Shown one piece after another: positions 1 to 6,081 of a DNA stretch of 8,926 bases (positions are counted from its first letter, which is position 1; every line of letters begins with the position of its first letter). The stretch lies in contig CAJUEF010000004.1 of assembly GCA_910585035.1 (NCBI GenBank), forward strand, positions 66,364 to 75,289, read 5' to 3'. The notes below the pieces were generated by a model. That model was not told the origin of the DNA. It saw only the letters and a list, made by a program, of their open reading frames with translations, and ran no database searches. The position numbers and the translations under genes are program-made. The DNA is from an uncultured Christensenellaceae bacterium (GTDB taxonomy: Bacteria > Bacillota > Clostridia > Christensenellales > MGBC116941).

Positions 1-1
1 A

Positions 2-208
2 GATTTTCGTATTATGATTATGGCAGACCATATTACGAGCCTGGAATCACGTACCCATGACTGGGGAAGCGTACCTTATCTTTTATATGATTCAAGGAAA
101 TACAGGGAAAGAGGTATCTCCTTTGATGAAACAAGTGCAAAGAAGTTTGGAACTGCTGCAAAAAGTGTTACAACTATGCTGGATAAATTGTTTGAAACAG
201 GAAGATAG
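2..208 (+). CDS. apgM: Cofactor-independent phosphoglycerate mutase, archaeal type, C-terminal end (partial)
   Basis: The reading frame is open from the window edge, so only the last 68 residues are present. The family interconverts 3- and 2-phosphoglycerate in glycolysis, in the cytoplasm, using two metal ions and no 2,3-bisphosphoglycerate. What I see is the stretch ADHITSLESRTHDWGSVPYL followed by LYDS, which fits the conserved C-terminal block of the ApgM branch of the alkaline phosphatase superfamily (typically PDHPTP...RTH...DPVPF.IYDS). There the Asp-His pair and the later His belong to the metal-binding region. The usual DHPTP reads DHITS here, a modest deviation. The tail (SFDETSAKKFG) also matches the family's usual ending. 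A terminator follows at once, so this is the last gene of its transcript. The call rests on remembered family motifs, and the related alkaline-phosphatase-fold branches cannot be fully excluded. Confidence 0.8.
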   Translation, partial: DFRIMIMADHITSLESRTHDWGSVPYLLYDSRKYRERGISFDETSAKKFGTAAKSVTTMLDKLFETGR

Positions 209-215
209 CGATTTT

Positions 216-242
216 AAAGAGCCTTTAGTAAGGCTCTTTTTT
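216..242 (+). terminator. Intrinsic terminator after the phosphoglycerate mutase gene
   Basis: AAAGAGCC (216-223) pairs perfectly with GGCTCTTT (232-239) across an 8-nt loop. The T tract continues to 242. It starts 8 nt after the stop codon at 206-208. Confidence 0.88.
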
Positions 243-431
243 ATTTAAAAGGTAGGGAAAACATAAAATTAGCAAAATAATGTCTAATTATAAAAAATAA
301 TTTGCGAAATACTGATGAATTAAAAGAATTATGTAGCTTTTAATTTGGGAATGTAAAATGATTAATTATAAAAATAAAAATTTGATTACTTAATACGTTA
401 ATATAGAGGTTTCTTTTATAAAATAAATAAT

Positions 432-653
432 ATAAAAAAGCATTCTACTTTTTTGTCTGGGAGTGTAAAGTTTAATATAAAGGTAATTGTAATATAGGGT
501 TTTTCTTTTGTTACTTTTCTTTTTTTCTAAAAAGAAATAAATAAAAAAAGCACTCCACTTTTTTTGCTTGGGAGTGCAAAATTTAATATAAGGGTAATTG
601 TAAAATGGGGTTTTTCTTTTGTTACTTTTCTTTTTTTCTAAAAAGAAAAGTAA
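432..653. repeat. Two tandem ~110-bp direct repeats in the 3' intergenic region
   Basis: Copy 1 runs about 432-540 and copy 2 about 541-653. Both show the same order: an A-rich start, GCAYTCYAC plus a T tract, GGGAGTGY, TTTAATATAARGGTAATTGTAA, GGGTTTTTCTTTTG, then TTACTTTTCTTTTT with its complement. They differ by scattered substitutions and small indels. Copy 2 ends in a perfect 14-bp hairpin (622-635 with 640-653, loop TTCT). Copy 1 has lost three bases of the second arm and keeps only a 9-bp stem. The gene-free stretch 243-683 holds nothing else I can support. The open frame on the minus strand across it (665-390) is only the translation of the two copies and shows the same peptide block twice. 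Confidence 0.8.
543..577 (-). terminator. Probable intrinsic terminator of the lemA-TPM operon
   Basis: Read on the minus strand, GCACTCC (577-571) pairs perfectly with GGAGTGC (556-550) and is followed directly by seven Ts (549-543). It lies about 107 nt past the stop codon of the TPM-domain gene and within copy 2 of the tandem repeat. The equivalent place in copy 1 (about 434-467) keeps the T tract, but its stem has three mismatches when read as minus-strand RNA, so it is a decayed version. Confidence 0.7.
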
Positions 654-683
654 AGAATAAATCATTAATTCATTAATAACTAG

Positions 684-1466
684 TTAAAAGCTGCGTCCGC
701 CGCCACCGCCGCCGAAGCCGCCGCCACCGCCGGAGAATCCACCTCCGCGGCCAAAACCTCCGCCTCCACCGAAGCCGCCACTGCTTCCGCCGCCAAAGCC
801 ACCACCGCCATAGAAGCCGCCGCCACCACGGTGTGAATTAAAACGTATAGAAATTATAAAAAATATCACAATAAGTATAAAAATAATTATTTCTATAATT
901 CCTTTTTTACGCAAAGGATTTTCGCTATTAACATTATCGGTGTATAAAGGGTTAATGTCTTCAGGAACATCAAGGCCGTATTCCTTATAAGTTTCAGCAA
1001 GAACAGACTTATATACCTCTATTATGCCCTCATCCCATTTATTATCTTTAAAATATGGAACACCTGCATTGTCAAGAATACGCCCTGCCTTTGCATCGTT
1101 AATAGCGCCTTCAAGCCCATAGCCCACTTCTATTTTAACTTTACGTTCGTTAGGCGCAAGAAGAATTAAGACACCGTTATTTTCGTTTGCATCTCCTATG
1201 TTATATGAACGTGCCATATTAATGGAATAGCTGTCTAAGTCTTGACCATCAAGGCTGGAAACGGTGGAAACAACTATTTGAGCTTTCGTTTGTTTTTGGA
1301 GCTCAACACTTTGAGACATTATGTATTGCTTTGTGTTGTTGCTTAAAACCCCGGCAAAGTCATTTACATAAAAATTATTTGTAGGGCTGGGAATGGCTGC
1401 ACAGGCAAAGGAAAACAACATTGCCAGTGCAGCTATAAAAATGCTAAACTTTTTTAACTTTTTCAT
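684..1466 (-). CDS. TPM-domain (YgcG family) secreted, membrane-anchored protein with Gly-rich tail
   Basis: A 260-residue envelope protein. Residues 1-24 form a signal peptide (KK-L-KK, then a hydrophobic core ending ACAA). Residues about 32-155 form a TPM domain (VNDFAGVLS at the start, then QIVVSTVSSLDGQDLDSYS, NNGVLILLAPNERKVKIEVGYGLEG and the DAKAGRIL segment). Residues 189-207 form a single transmembrane helix. The last 47 residues (214-260) are almost only Gly with a few Phe, Ser and Arg, ending GRSF. The likely topology puts the TPM domain outside. TPM proteins have been linked to phosphatase-like activity and to photosystem repair in plants, but the bacterial role is unsettled. It follows lemA by 25 nt with its own AAGGA site, and lemA/TPM pairing is common in bacteria. 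The codons of the Gly tail make a short GC-rich island in otherwise AT-rich DNA. I use no symbol beyond the family name. Confidence 0.9.
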   Translation of the reverse strand: MKKLKKFSIFIAALAMLFSFACAAIPSPTNNFYVNDFAGVLSNNTKQYIMSQSVELQKQTKAQIVVSTVSSLDGQDLDSYSINMARSYNIGDANENNGVLILLAPNERKVKIEVGYGLEGAINDAKAGRILDNAGVPYFKDNKWDEGIIEVYKSVLAETYKEYGLDVPEDINPLYTDNVNSENPLRKKGIIEIIIFILIVIFFIISIRFNSHRGGGGFYGGGGFGGGSSGGFGGGGGFGRGGGFSGGGGGFGGGGGGRSF

Positions 1467-1491
1467 AGTGACAATCCTTTTTTAAACGTCT

Positions 1492-2082
1492 TTACACCCC
1501 GAAGTTAACAGTTGGAGCAGTTTCTGCACCATCCTGTGCTTGGAAATATTCTGCTTCTTTAAAGCCGAACATATTTGCAAAAATAACCGTAGGGAAAGTT
1601 TTTGTTTTTTGATTGTATGTCTGAACAGCTCCGTTATAATCCTTTCTTGCAACGGCAATTCGGTTTTCAGTGCCTGCAAGTTCATCCATAAGAGCTGTAT
1701 ACTGGGTATCTGCTTTTAAATTAGGGTAGTTTTCAACAACCAAAAGCAATCTGCTAAGTGCGCTGTTAAGTTCATTGTTAGCTTCAGCTTTTTCAGCAAC
1801 TGTACCTGCTCCAGCAAGCTTTGCCCTTGCATCTGAAACTGCTGTCATCACTTCAGTTTCATGAGCTGCATAGCCTTTAACAGTGTTAACCAGGTTTGGA
1901 ATAAGGTCGCTCCTTCTTTGCAGTTGTGTTTCAATATTTGCCCACTGACCGTTAACCTCTTCTTTATTTTTTACAAGTGAATTGTATGTGCCAAAAGCAC
2001 CGAATACAACAAGCAGCACTATAGCAATAACAGCTATTAAAGCTATTTTACCCGTAGACATACCGCCTCTTTGTTCATTCAT
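1492..2082 (-). CDS. lemA: LemA family membrane protein
   Basis: The 196-residue length is typical of LemA. Residues 13-31 form one N-terminal transmembrane helix. The rest is the helical LemA domain, with the family's hallmark stretches YNSLVKNKEEVNGQWANIE, QLQRRSDLIPNLVNTVKGYA, the central ENYPNLKAD, NRIAVARKDYNGAVQTYN and the terminal FPTVIFANMFGF. LemA proteins have a short extracytoplasmic N-terminus. Their biochemical function is not established. The ATG at 2082 is preceded by AGGAGG (2096-2091) with an 8-nt gap, which fixes this start over the in-frame Met at residue 8. It is the first gene of a two-gene operon with the TPM protein, transcribed from an extended -10 promoter about 140 nt upstream. 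Confidence 0.95.
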   Translation of the reverse strand: MNEQRGGMSTGKIALIAVIAIVLLVVFGAFGTYNSLVKNKEEVNGQWANIETQLQRRSDLIPNLVNTVKGYAAHETEVMTAVSDARAKLAGAGTVAEKAEANNELNSALSRLLLVVENYPNLKADTQYTALMDELAGTENRIAVARKDYNGAVQTYNQKTKTFPTVIFANMFGFKEAEYFQAQDGAETAPTVNFGV

Positions 2083-2117
2083 TTTCTTTTCCTCCTAATT
2101 GAATTTTTATTTTTCTA

Positions 2118-2160
2118 TTACTTTTTCTTTTTAAAAGAAAAAGTAACAAAAAGAAAATTT
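2118..2160 (-). repeat. Hairpin module of a dispersed repeat in the lemA 5' leader
   Basis: TTACTTTTTCTTTT (2118-2131) and AAAAGAAAAAGTAA (2133-2146) are perfect inverted repeats around one base. They are followed by CAAAAAGAAAA. Read on the minus strand this is TTTTCTTTTTG, then TTACTTTTTCTTTT, then its complement, the same order as the + strand modules at 498-537 and 607-653. It lies between the lemA promoter and its ribosome binding site, so the mRNA should carry the hairpin. Confidence 0.7.
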
Positions 2161-2225
2161 ATATATGCTTTGATTTCTTAAATTGTTATTAAGTTCCTTT
2201 GATTTTACGAAGTATATACAAAACT

Positions 2226-2234
2226 ATTATAACA
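2226..2234 (-). promoter_or_regulatory. Extended -10 promoter for lemA
   Basis: The minus strand reads TGTTATAAT, a perfect TGn plus TATAAT extended -10. No good -35 stands 17 nt upstream (TTTATT at best), which is usual for extended -10 promoters. Transcription would begin near 2219, giving a leader of about 137 nt. Confidence 0.5.
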
Positions 2235-2270
2235 CAATAGCATTATTAAATAAACTTTTATATTTTGTAT

Positions 2271-2312
2271 AAAAACAAAGATCCCCTGTACCAATAGTGC
2301 AGCGCAGGGGAT
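2271..2312 (-). terminator. Intrinsic terminator after the pepF operon
   Basis: On the minus strand, ATCCCCTG (2312-2305) pairs with CAGGGGAT (2288-2281) over a 16-nt loop. It is followed by CTTTGTTTTT. It begins 6 nt beyond the stop codon of the 107-residue gene. The GC-rich stem stands out from its surroundings. Confidence 0.85.
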
Positions 2313-2317
2313 TTTAT

Positions 2318-2641
2318 TTATTCCCAGTCAATTAAATCGTTTTTTTCCAGATATTCGTCGAAGTATTCCAAATATCCGTCTACAATTAAGGAAATAAGTG
2401 CAGAGGTTTCATCATCTTTACCCTTTGTAAGTATTTCCATAATATAATCGTAAGCGTCGTCTTCGTCATACACACCGCCATCGTTGACGTTTGCTTTATC
2501 CATGTAGGCAAAGTCTGCCTCTATTGCCTGGGCAGCAATACGGCTGATGTCAGCTTCTTCTATGCCCTTATACTCTTCACATTTTTTCATTACGGAAATA
2601 ACATATTCAAGGGCAGCTTTTTTATCTATTGTTTCATTCAT
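2318..2641 (-). CDS. Small acidic protein of unknown function, coupled to pepF
   Basis: A 107-residue protein I do not recognise. It is strongly acidic: Asp and Glu dominate, notably DGGVYDEDDAYDYIMEIL in the middle and YLEYFDEYLEKND near the end. It looks all-helical and soluble, with no signal peptide, no membrane segment and no cysteine pair beyond one Cys near residue 21. Its AGGAGG (2654-2649) overlaps the TAG stop of pepF (2655-2653), and the ATG follows 7 nt later. The ribosome finishing PepF is therefore placed to start this protein, which implies coordinated amounts. A terminator follows. It could be a regulator or partner of the peptidase, but nothing in the sequence shows this. Confidence 0.8.
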   Translation of the reverse strand: MNETIDKKAALEYVISVMKKCEEYKGIEEADISRIAAQAIEADFAYMDKANVNDGGVYDEDDAYDYIMEILTKGKDDETSALISLIVDGYLEYFDEYLEKNDLIDWE

Positions 2642-2652
2642 ATAGCTGCCTC

Positions 2653-4452
2653 CTATTTAACCAGCTCTTCAAGCTGGCTTACAAGCTCACTGAATACATT
2701 AAGGCATTCTTTTATTGGCTTTGTGGTACTCATATCAACACCGGCAATTTTAAGGAGTTCAATAGGGTAATCACTGCCGCCGGATTTGAGCATTTTAATA
2801 TATCCATCAGTGCCTTTGCCGTTTAATATACCTCTTGCTATTGCAACGGCTGCGCTAAAGCCGGTGGCGTATTTATAAACATAAAAGGCATTGTAAAAAT
2901 GAGGTATTCTTGACCACTCATAGCCTATTTGCTCGTCACATTCAATAGACGGGTGATATTGCTTATTCAGGTCGTAATATGTTTTTGTAAGATGATCAGC
3001 AGTGAGAGGTATTCCCTTTTCACAGTCTCCGTGAATAAGCTTTTCGTATTCCGCAAACATGGTTTGACGGAAAAGGGTTGTGCGGAACTGCTCAATAAAG
3101 TGATGAAGTATAGCTATTTTTTTGTCTTTATCTTCAGTTGTTTTTAGCAAATGGTAATTAAGCAGCACTTCATTTACGGTAGAGGCAACCTCTGCTACAA
3201 AAATTGTGTATTGCGCTTTGGAATAAGGCAGGCTGGTATCTGAAAAATGACTGTGCATAGCATGACCAAGCTCATGAGCAATAGTGAACACACTGTCTAA
3301 ATTATCCTGATAATTTAAAAGCACATAAGGATGAGTGCCATATACGCCCCAGCAATATGCACCTGTGGTTTTGCCTTTGTTTTCGTAAACATCCATCCAG
3401 CTGTCGTTAAAAGCAGCTTCTAAAAGGGAAGCGTATTCGCTGCCAAGAGGGGCAAGACCATTTAAAAGAATGTCTTTTGCTTTATCAAAGGGAATTTTAT
3501 CCTTTGCTTCCTTTTTCTCCATAGGAGCATAAATGTCATACATATGCATGACGTCTATTCCAAGAGCTTCCTTTTTAATATTAAAGTATTTTTCCATAGC
3601 AGGAATGCCATCTTTTATGGTGCTGATAAGATTATTGTATACATCAAGGGGCACATTATCTCCAAAAAGCCCAGCTTCCAGCGCACTGTTATAATTACGC
3701 ACACGAGTGTAAAAAAGTCCTGCCTTCACGCTTCCAGCAAGAGTTGCGCCTATGGTATTTTTGTTATCCTCAAACTCTTTGTAATACTGAAAGAAGGTGT
3801 TTTGTCTAACGCTTCTGTCATTACTGCGCATTAAGTCTCCATAGCGTCCGTGGGTTAACTCAACCTCTTCGCCGTCCTCATTTTTAATTGTTCCAAAACT
3901 CATATCCACGTTATTCAGCATGGAAAATACTGATTTTGGAGTTGCCGCCATCTCGTGAGACATGGCAAGGATTTCTTCGCCCTTTTCATCTAATATGTGG
4001 TCTTTTTGGCGCATAAGTTGCTCTAAAAAAAAGTCATAAGGTGAAAGATCGCTGTTTTCACTTATATATTTTTCAATAGTTGCTTTATCGCAGGAAAGGA
4101 TTTCCGGGTCGATAAACGCCATTTTTGAGCTTAGCTCTACATTCAGGTTCATTGCCCGATCATCCATAGCCTGATATTTGCTCTCGCTGTTATCCTCATC
4201 CTTTTTCATGTGAGCGTATACATAAAGCTTTTCCATAATTAATGACAGCTCGTCAGTAAGCTTTAGAGCGTCAGCCAGATTTTTGGAAGATGCAGTTATT
4301 TTGCCTTTAAATGCCAGTATATCTTCACTGTGCTTTTTTAAATAGGAAAAGTCCTCTTCCCATTTGTCATCACTTTCGTATATGTCGGTAAGCGCCCATT
4401 TATATTTTGGATCTATGTCTTTTCTTTGCTTGGCTGTTTTAATTTCACTCAA
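2653..4452 (-). CDS. pepF: Oligoendopeptidase F, zinc metallopeptidase family M3
   Basis: A 599-residue cytoplasmic peptidase, the usual length for PepF. The family cleaves short to medium peptides (roughly 7-17 residues in the lactococcal enzyme) and serves peptide turnover. The N-terminal half (to about 200) is the helical PepF-specific domain. The M3 catalytic part follows, with HELGH at residues 393-397 giving the two zinc-binding His and the catalytic Glu394. The third zinc ligand is very likely Glu421 in FVAEVAST. A C-terminal IPHFYNAFYVYKYATG block is also typical. The start is TTG at 4452-4450, not ATG: AGGAGG lies at 4466-4461 with an 8-nt gap, and the next in-frame ATG is well inside the domain. 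There is no signal peptide. It heads a two-gene operon with the acidic protein downstream. Confidence 0.95.
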   Translation of the reverse strand: MSEIKTAKQRKDIDPKYKWALTDIYESDDKWEEDFSYLKKHSEDILAFKGKITASSKNLADALKLTDELSLIMEKLYVYAHMKKDEDNSESKYQAMDDRAMNLNVELSSKMAFIDPEILSCDKATIEKYISENSDLSPYDFFLEQLMRQKDHILDEKGEEILAMSHEMAATPKSVFSMLNNVDMSFGTIKNEDGEEVELTHGRYGDLMRSNDRSVRQNTFFQYYKEFEDNKNTIGATLAGSVKAGLFYTRVRNYNSALEAGLFGDNVPLDVYNNLISTIKDGIPAMEKYFNIKKEALGIDVMHMYDIYAPMEKKEAKDKIPFDKAKDILLNGLAPLGSEYASLLEAAFNDSWMDVYENKGKTTGAYCWGVYGTHPYVLLNYQDNLDSVFTIAHELGHAMHSHFSDTSLPYSKAQYTIFVAEVASTVNEVLLNYHLLKTTEDKDKKIAILHHFIEQFRTTLFRQTMFAEYEKLIHGDCEKGIPLTADHLTKTYYDLNKQYHPSIECDEQIGYEWSRIPHFYNAFYVYKYATGFSAAVAIARGILNGKGTDGYIKMLKSGGSDYPIELLKIAGVDMSTTKPIKECLNVFSELVSQLEELVK

Positions 4453-4490
4453 TATAATTTCCTCCTAATATTTACATTTATAATAATATA

Positions 4491-4519
4491 ATTATAACCA
4501 AACCAGTAATAAAAATCCA
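4491..4519 (-). promoter_or_regulatory. Probable pepF promoter
   Basis: The minus strand has a perfect -10 TATAAT (4496-4491) and, 17 nt upstream, TGGATT (4519-4514) as a weak -35. Start of transcription would be near 4484, about 30 nt before the TTG. The -35 abuts the repeat element that begins at 4520. The AT-rich setting makes chance matches easy. Confidence 0.4.
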
Positions 4520-4635
4520 CCTTCTTTTCTTTTTCACTGAAATAGAAAATCTACGATTTTCGATATTGAAGTAATGCAATGTCGACGATAGGAGACGTTG
4601 TAAACCTTAAAGAGAAAAGAAGGCAAAAGAAAACC
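4520..4635. repeat. Structured repeat element with 11-bp terminal stem and two inner hairpins
   Basis: CCTTCTTTTCT (4520-4530) and AGAAAAGAAGG (4613-4623) are perfect 11-bp inverted repeats. They enclose about 80 nt that is less AT-rich than the surroundings. Inside are GAAAATC (4545-4551) with GATTTTC (4555-4561), a perfect 7-bp stem with 3-nt loop, and CAATGTC (4577-4583) with GACGTTG (4594-4600), seven pairs including one G-U. CAAAAGAAAACC follows at 4624-4635. Read on the minus strand, the outer parts match the hairpin modules near 500, 610 and 2120, here with a long insert in the loop. No ORF of note lies inside. The rest of 4453-4920 is AT-rich spacer apart from the promoters and palindrome listed. 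Confidence 0.65.
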
Positions 4636-4704
4636 ATATTTAATGTTTATAAACAATTGATAATGTCTTTTAAAAAAGAGTGATTAAAATGGATGGAAAT
4701 GGTA

Positions 4705-4733
4705 TTGAATAAAAAACAAAAACCATATATAAT
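4705..4733 (+). promoter_or_regulatory. Probable promoter for the 4921 gene pair
   Basis: TTGAAT (4705-4710), a 17-nt spacer and a perfect TATAAT (4728-4733). Transcription would start near 4740, leaving an unusually long leader of about 180 nt before the ATG at 4921. No other candidate closer to the gene has both boxes. Confidence 0.5.
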
Positions 4734-4777
4734 TAAAAAATAAATTTAAAATGGAAGTTAAAGTTTAACAGAAATAA

Positions 4778-4794
4778 TTATAAAAGTTTTATAA
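4778..4794. promoter_or_regulatory. 17-bp palindrome, operator-like
   Basis: TTATAAAA-G-TTTTATAA is a perfect 8-1-8 inverted repeat. It lies about 40 nt downstream of the predicted start of transcription of the 4921 operon. Its outer halves resemble the TTATAA ends of PerR-type boxes (TTATAATnATTATAA), but the spacing differs by two bases. In DNA this AT-rich it could be chance. Confidence 0.3.
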
Positions 4795-4920
4795 ATACAG
4801 ATACTTTAATAACATTTTAATTTTATAAAAGAAATGTTGTAACTTTAAAAGCTTGATTTTATATTTAAATGGAACTAACCATTAAGTGTAAAAATCAGAA
4901 AAAGAAAGGGGAAAATAAAA

Positions 4921-5472
4921 ATGAACAAAACAAACGCAGGGTATTTAGTAAAATGGTACGGGGGCGGAACATTATTGGTTATACTGCCTGTTGTAATTGG
5001 TTTTGCAATTAAAAATAGTATTTTGGTTAGCTTAGCATTTGTTTTGGCGGTTGGTGTAGTAGTTGTTGTTCCTATGCTAATAAAGAACAACATGGAGAAA
5101 AAGGCTTTGGAACTGGAAAAAGGGTTTGATAATAAAGGCTTTTCATATCAGTTTAAATTTACTTCCAATAGCGGCGTGTTTTATTTTGATAAAGTCATGG
5201 GGCGTGTGGGTGTAGTGTGGAAAAACAATCCTTTTGAATTGCAGTTTTTAGATTTATCAAAGATAACGGATATTCATACCAACGATGGAAAGCAGCTTAA
5301 CGGCACTTCACTTGTGAGCTGCCAATTTAATTTAGAGGGAAAGAAAATGAAAATTTATACTTTGCGTGTATCCAATGGACAGCTTTCTATGAAAGACCCT
5401 CGTGTATTAGAGGCTATATCTAAGGCGGATCAGCTTTGCGAGGTATTAAAAGCAGCAAAACAAAAAATTTAA
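4921..5472 (+). CDS. Membrane-anchored protein of unknown function
   Basis: A 183-residue protein I do not recognise. Residues about 13-30 and 33-54 form two hydrophobic helices separated only by Lys-Asn-Ser, a tight hairpin. The Lys-rich stretch after the second helix (KNNMEKKALELEK) suggests both ends face the cytoplasm. Residues about 70-175 alternate in a way that suggests beta strands (YQFKFTSNSGVFYFDKVMGR, RVGVVWKNNPFELQFLDLSK, SCQFNLEGKKMKIYTLRVSN) followed by a C-terminal helix. That layout would fit a PH-like fold on a membrane anchor, but this is an impression only. The start has AAAGGGG about 9 nt upstream. The stop at 5470-5472 is immediately followed by the ribosome binding site of the next gene, so the two form an operon. 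Confidence 0.8.
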   Translation: MNKTNAGYLVKWYGGGTLLVILPVVIGFAIKNSILVSLAFVLAVGVVVVVPMLIKNNMEKKALELEKGFDNKGFSYQFKFTSNSGVFYFDKVMGRVGVVWKNNPFELQFLDLSKITDIHTNDGKQLNGTSLVSCQFNLEGKKMKIYTLRVSNGQLSMKDPRVLEAISKADQLCEVLKAAKQKI

Positions 5473-5486
5473 AAAGGCATTTTACC

Positions 5487-5882
5487 ATGATATACCGGAT
5501 TTTGGATAATTTAATTGGAAATTTTTTAATTGATAGCGCTAAAAAGCCTCCTAAATGCAAAGGATGCAGATCACGCATGGTGAAAACCGGTGCGCCTAGT
5601 TTATTTTTGCTGCCGGTCTATAATGATAATAATTACAATGCGTCGGCTGATTATTATAGAAATAACTGTGTTCTGATTTCAGATGTAAATGAAATACCTA
5701 CCGGACAACGGGCATGTTGGCTTTGGATGATAGAATGTCCCACATGCAGTCAAAGAAAAATTTTAGTGCAGGATTTTCTATATGTTCGGGGAGAGGAAGT
5801 AATTGAATTGCAGAAAACTTTTGATTGCCGGGATTTAGAAATTCTTTTTGCGCAACATCCTGCGGAAAACAATAGCCTGTAA
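5487..5882 (+). CDS. Small protein with two CxxC knuckles (zinc-ribbon-like), unknown function
   Basis: A 131-residue protein, not recognised. Four cysteines are arranged as CKGC (24-27) and CPTC (84-87), 56 residues apart, as in split zinc ribbons; Cys61 and Cys77 are additional. Between them lies an aromatic, Asn-rich stretch (VYNDNNYNASADYY). There is no signal peptide and no clear membrane helix. I place the start at ATG 5487, because AAAAAGG (5471-5477) stands 9 nt before it. The frame can be extended to a TTG at 5436, but that would overlap the upstream gene by 37 nt and has no ribosome binding site. It is the second and last gene of the 4921 operon, so it may act with the membrane protein. 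Confidence 0.75.
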   Translation: MIYRILDNLIGNFLIDSAKKPPKCKGCRSRMVKTGAPSLFLLPVYNDNNYNASADYYRNNCVLISDVNEIPTGQRACWLWMIECPTCSQRKILVQDFLYVRGEEVIELQKTFDCRDLEILFAQHPAENNSL

Positions 5883-5935
5883 GCTAAGGAGCTGCAGCGA
5901 ATAATTATTGAAATATTTTTGTGACAATTTTTTGC

Positions 5936-5985
5936 CCACCAAACAGGTTGGTTTTATGATATATCTGTTTGGTGGATTTTATTTT
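5936..5985 (+). terminator. Intrinsic terminator of the 4921 operon
   Basis: CCACCAAACAG (5936-5946) pairs perfectly over 11 bp with CTGTTTGGTGG (5965-5975), loop 18 nt. ATTTTATTTT follows. On the minus strand no T tract follows the stem, so it serves the + strand genes. Confidence 0.88.
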
Positions 5986-6021
5986 ACTTTGTAATAAACG
6001 GTGAAACAGCAAACGCTAAGG

Positions 6022-6066
6022 TTTAGAAAAATTAAAAAAGAGATATTGTTTTATCGTTTTTCTAAA
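6022..6066 (-). terminator. Weak AT-rich inverted repeat after mgtE, possible terminator
   Basis: TTTAGAAAAA (6022-6031) and TTTTTCTAAA (6057-6066) are 10-bp inverted repeats. In minus-strand RNA an inner GATA/TATC stem is followed by TCTTTTTT. All pairing is A-T rich, so termination here is uncertain, but it lies just past the mgtE stop and nothing better is present. Confidence 0.35.
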
Positions 6067-6081
6067 AATTGCTAATTTTAT

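Noticed and set aside
390..665. 91-residue minus-strand ORF with a repeated KKKSNKRKT block
   Set aside because: It is the translation of the two tandem non-coding repeats. It has no ribosome binding site, and the protein repeat simply mirrors the DNA repeat.
687..827. GC-rich CCGCCGCCACCG-like repeats suggesting a microsatellite or foreign insert
   Set aside because: This is the codon pattern (GGC/GGT/GGA) of the Gly-rich C-terminal tail of the TPM-domain protein, which is normal for this family.
5436..5486. Upstream TTG start extending the zinc-ribbon protein by 17 residues
   Set aside because: It would overlap the preceding gene by 37 nt and lacks a ribosome binding site, while ATG 5487 has AAAAAGG at proper distance.
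5938..5952. Alternative hairpin ACCAA/TTGGT within the terminator at 5936-5985
   Set aside because: Five weak pairs cannot compete with the perfect 11-bp stem, and there is no downstream + strand gene to be controlled by attenuation.
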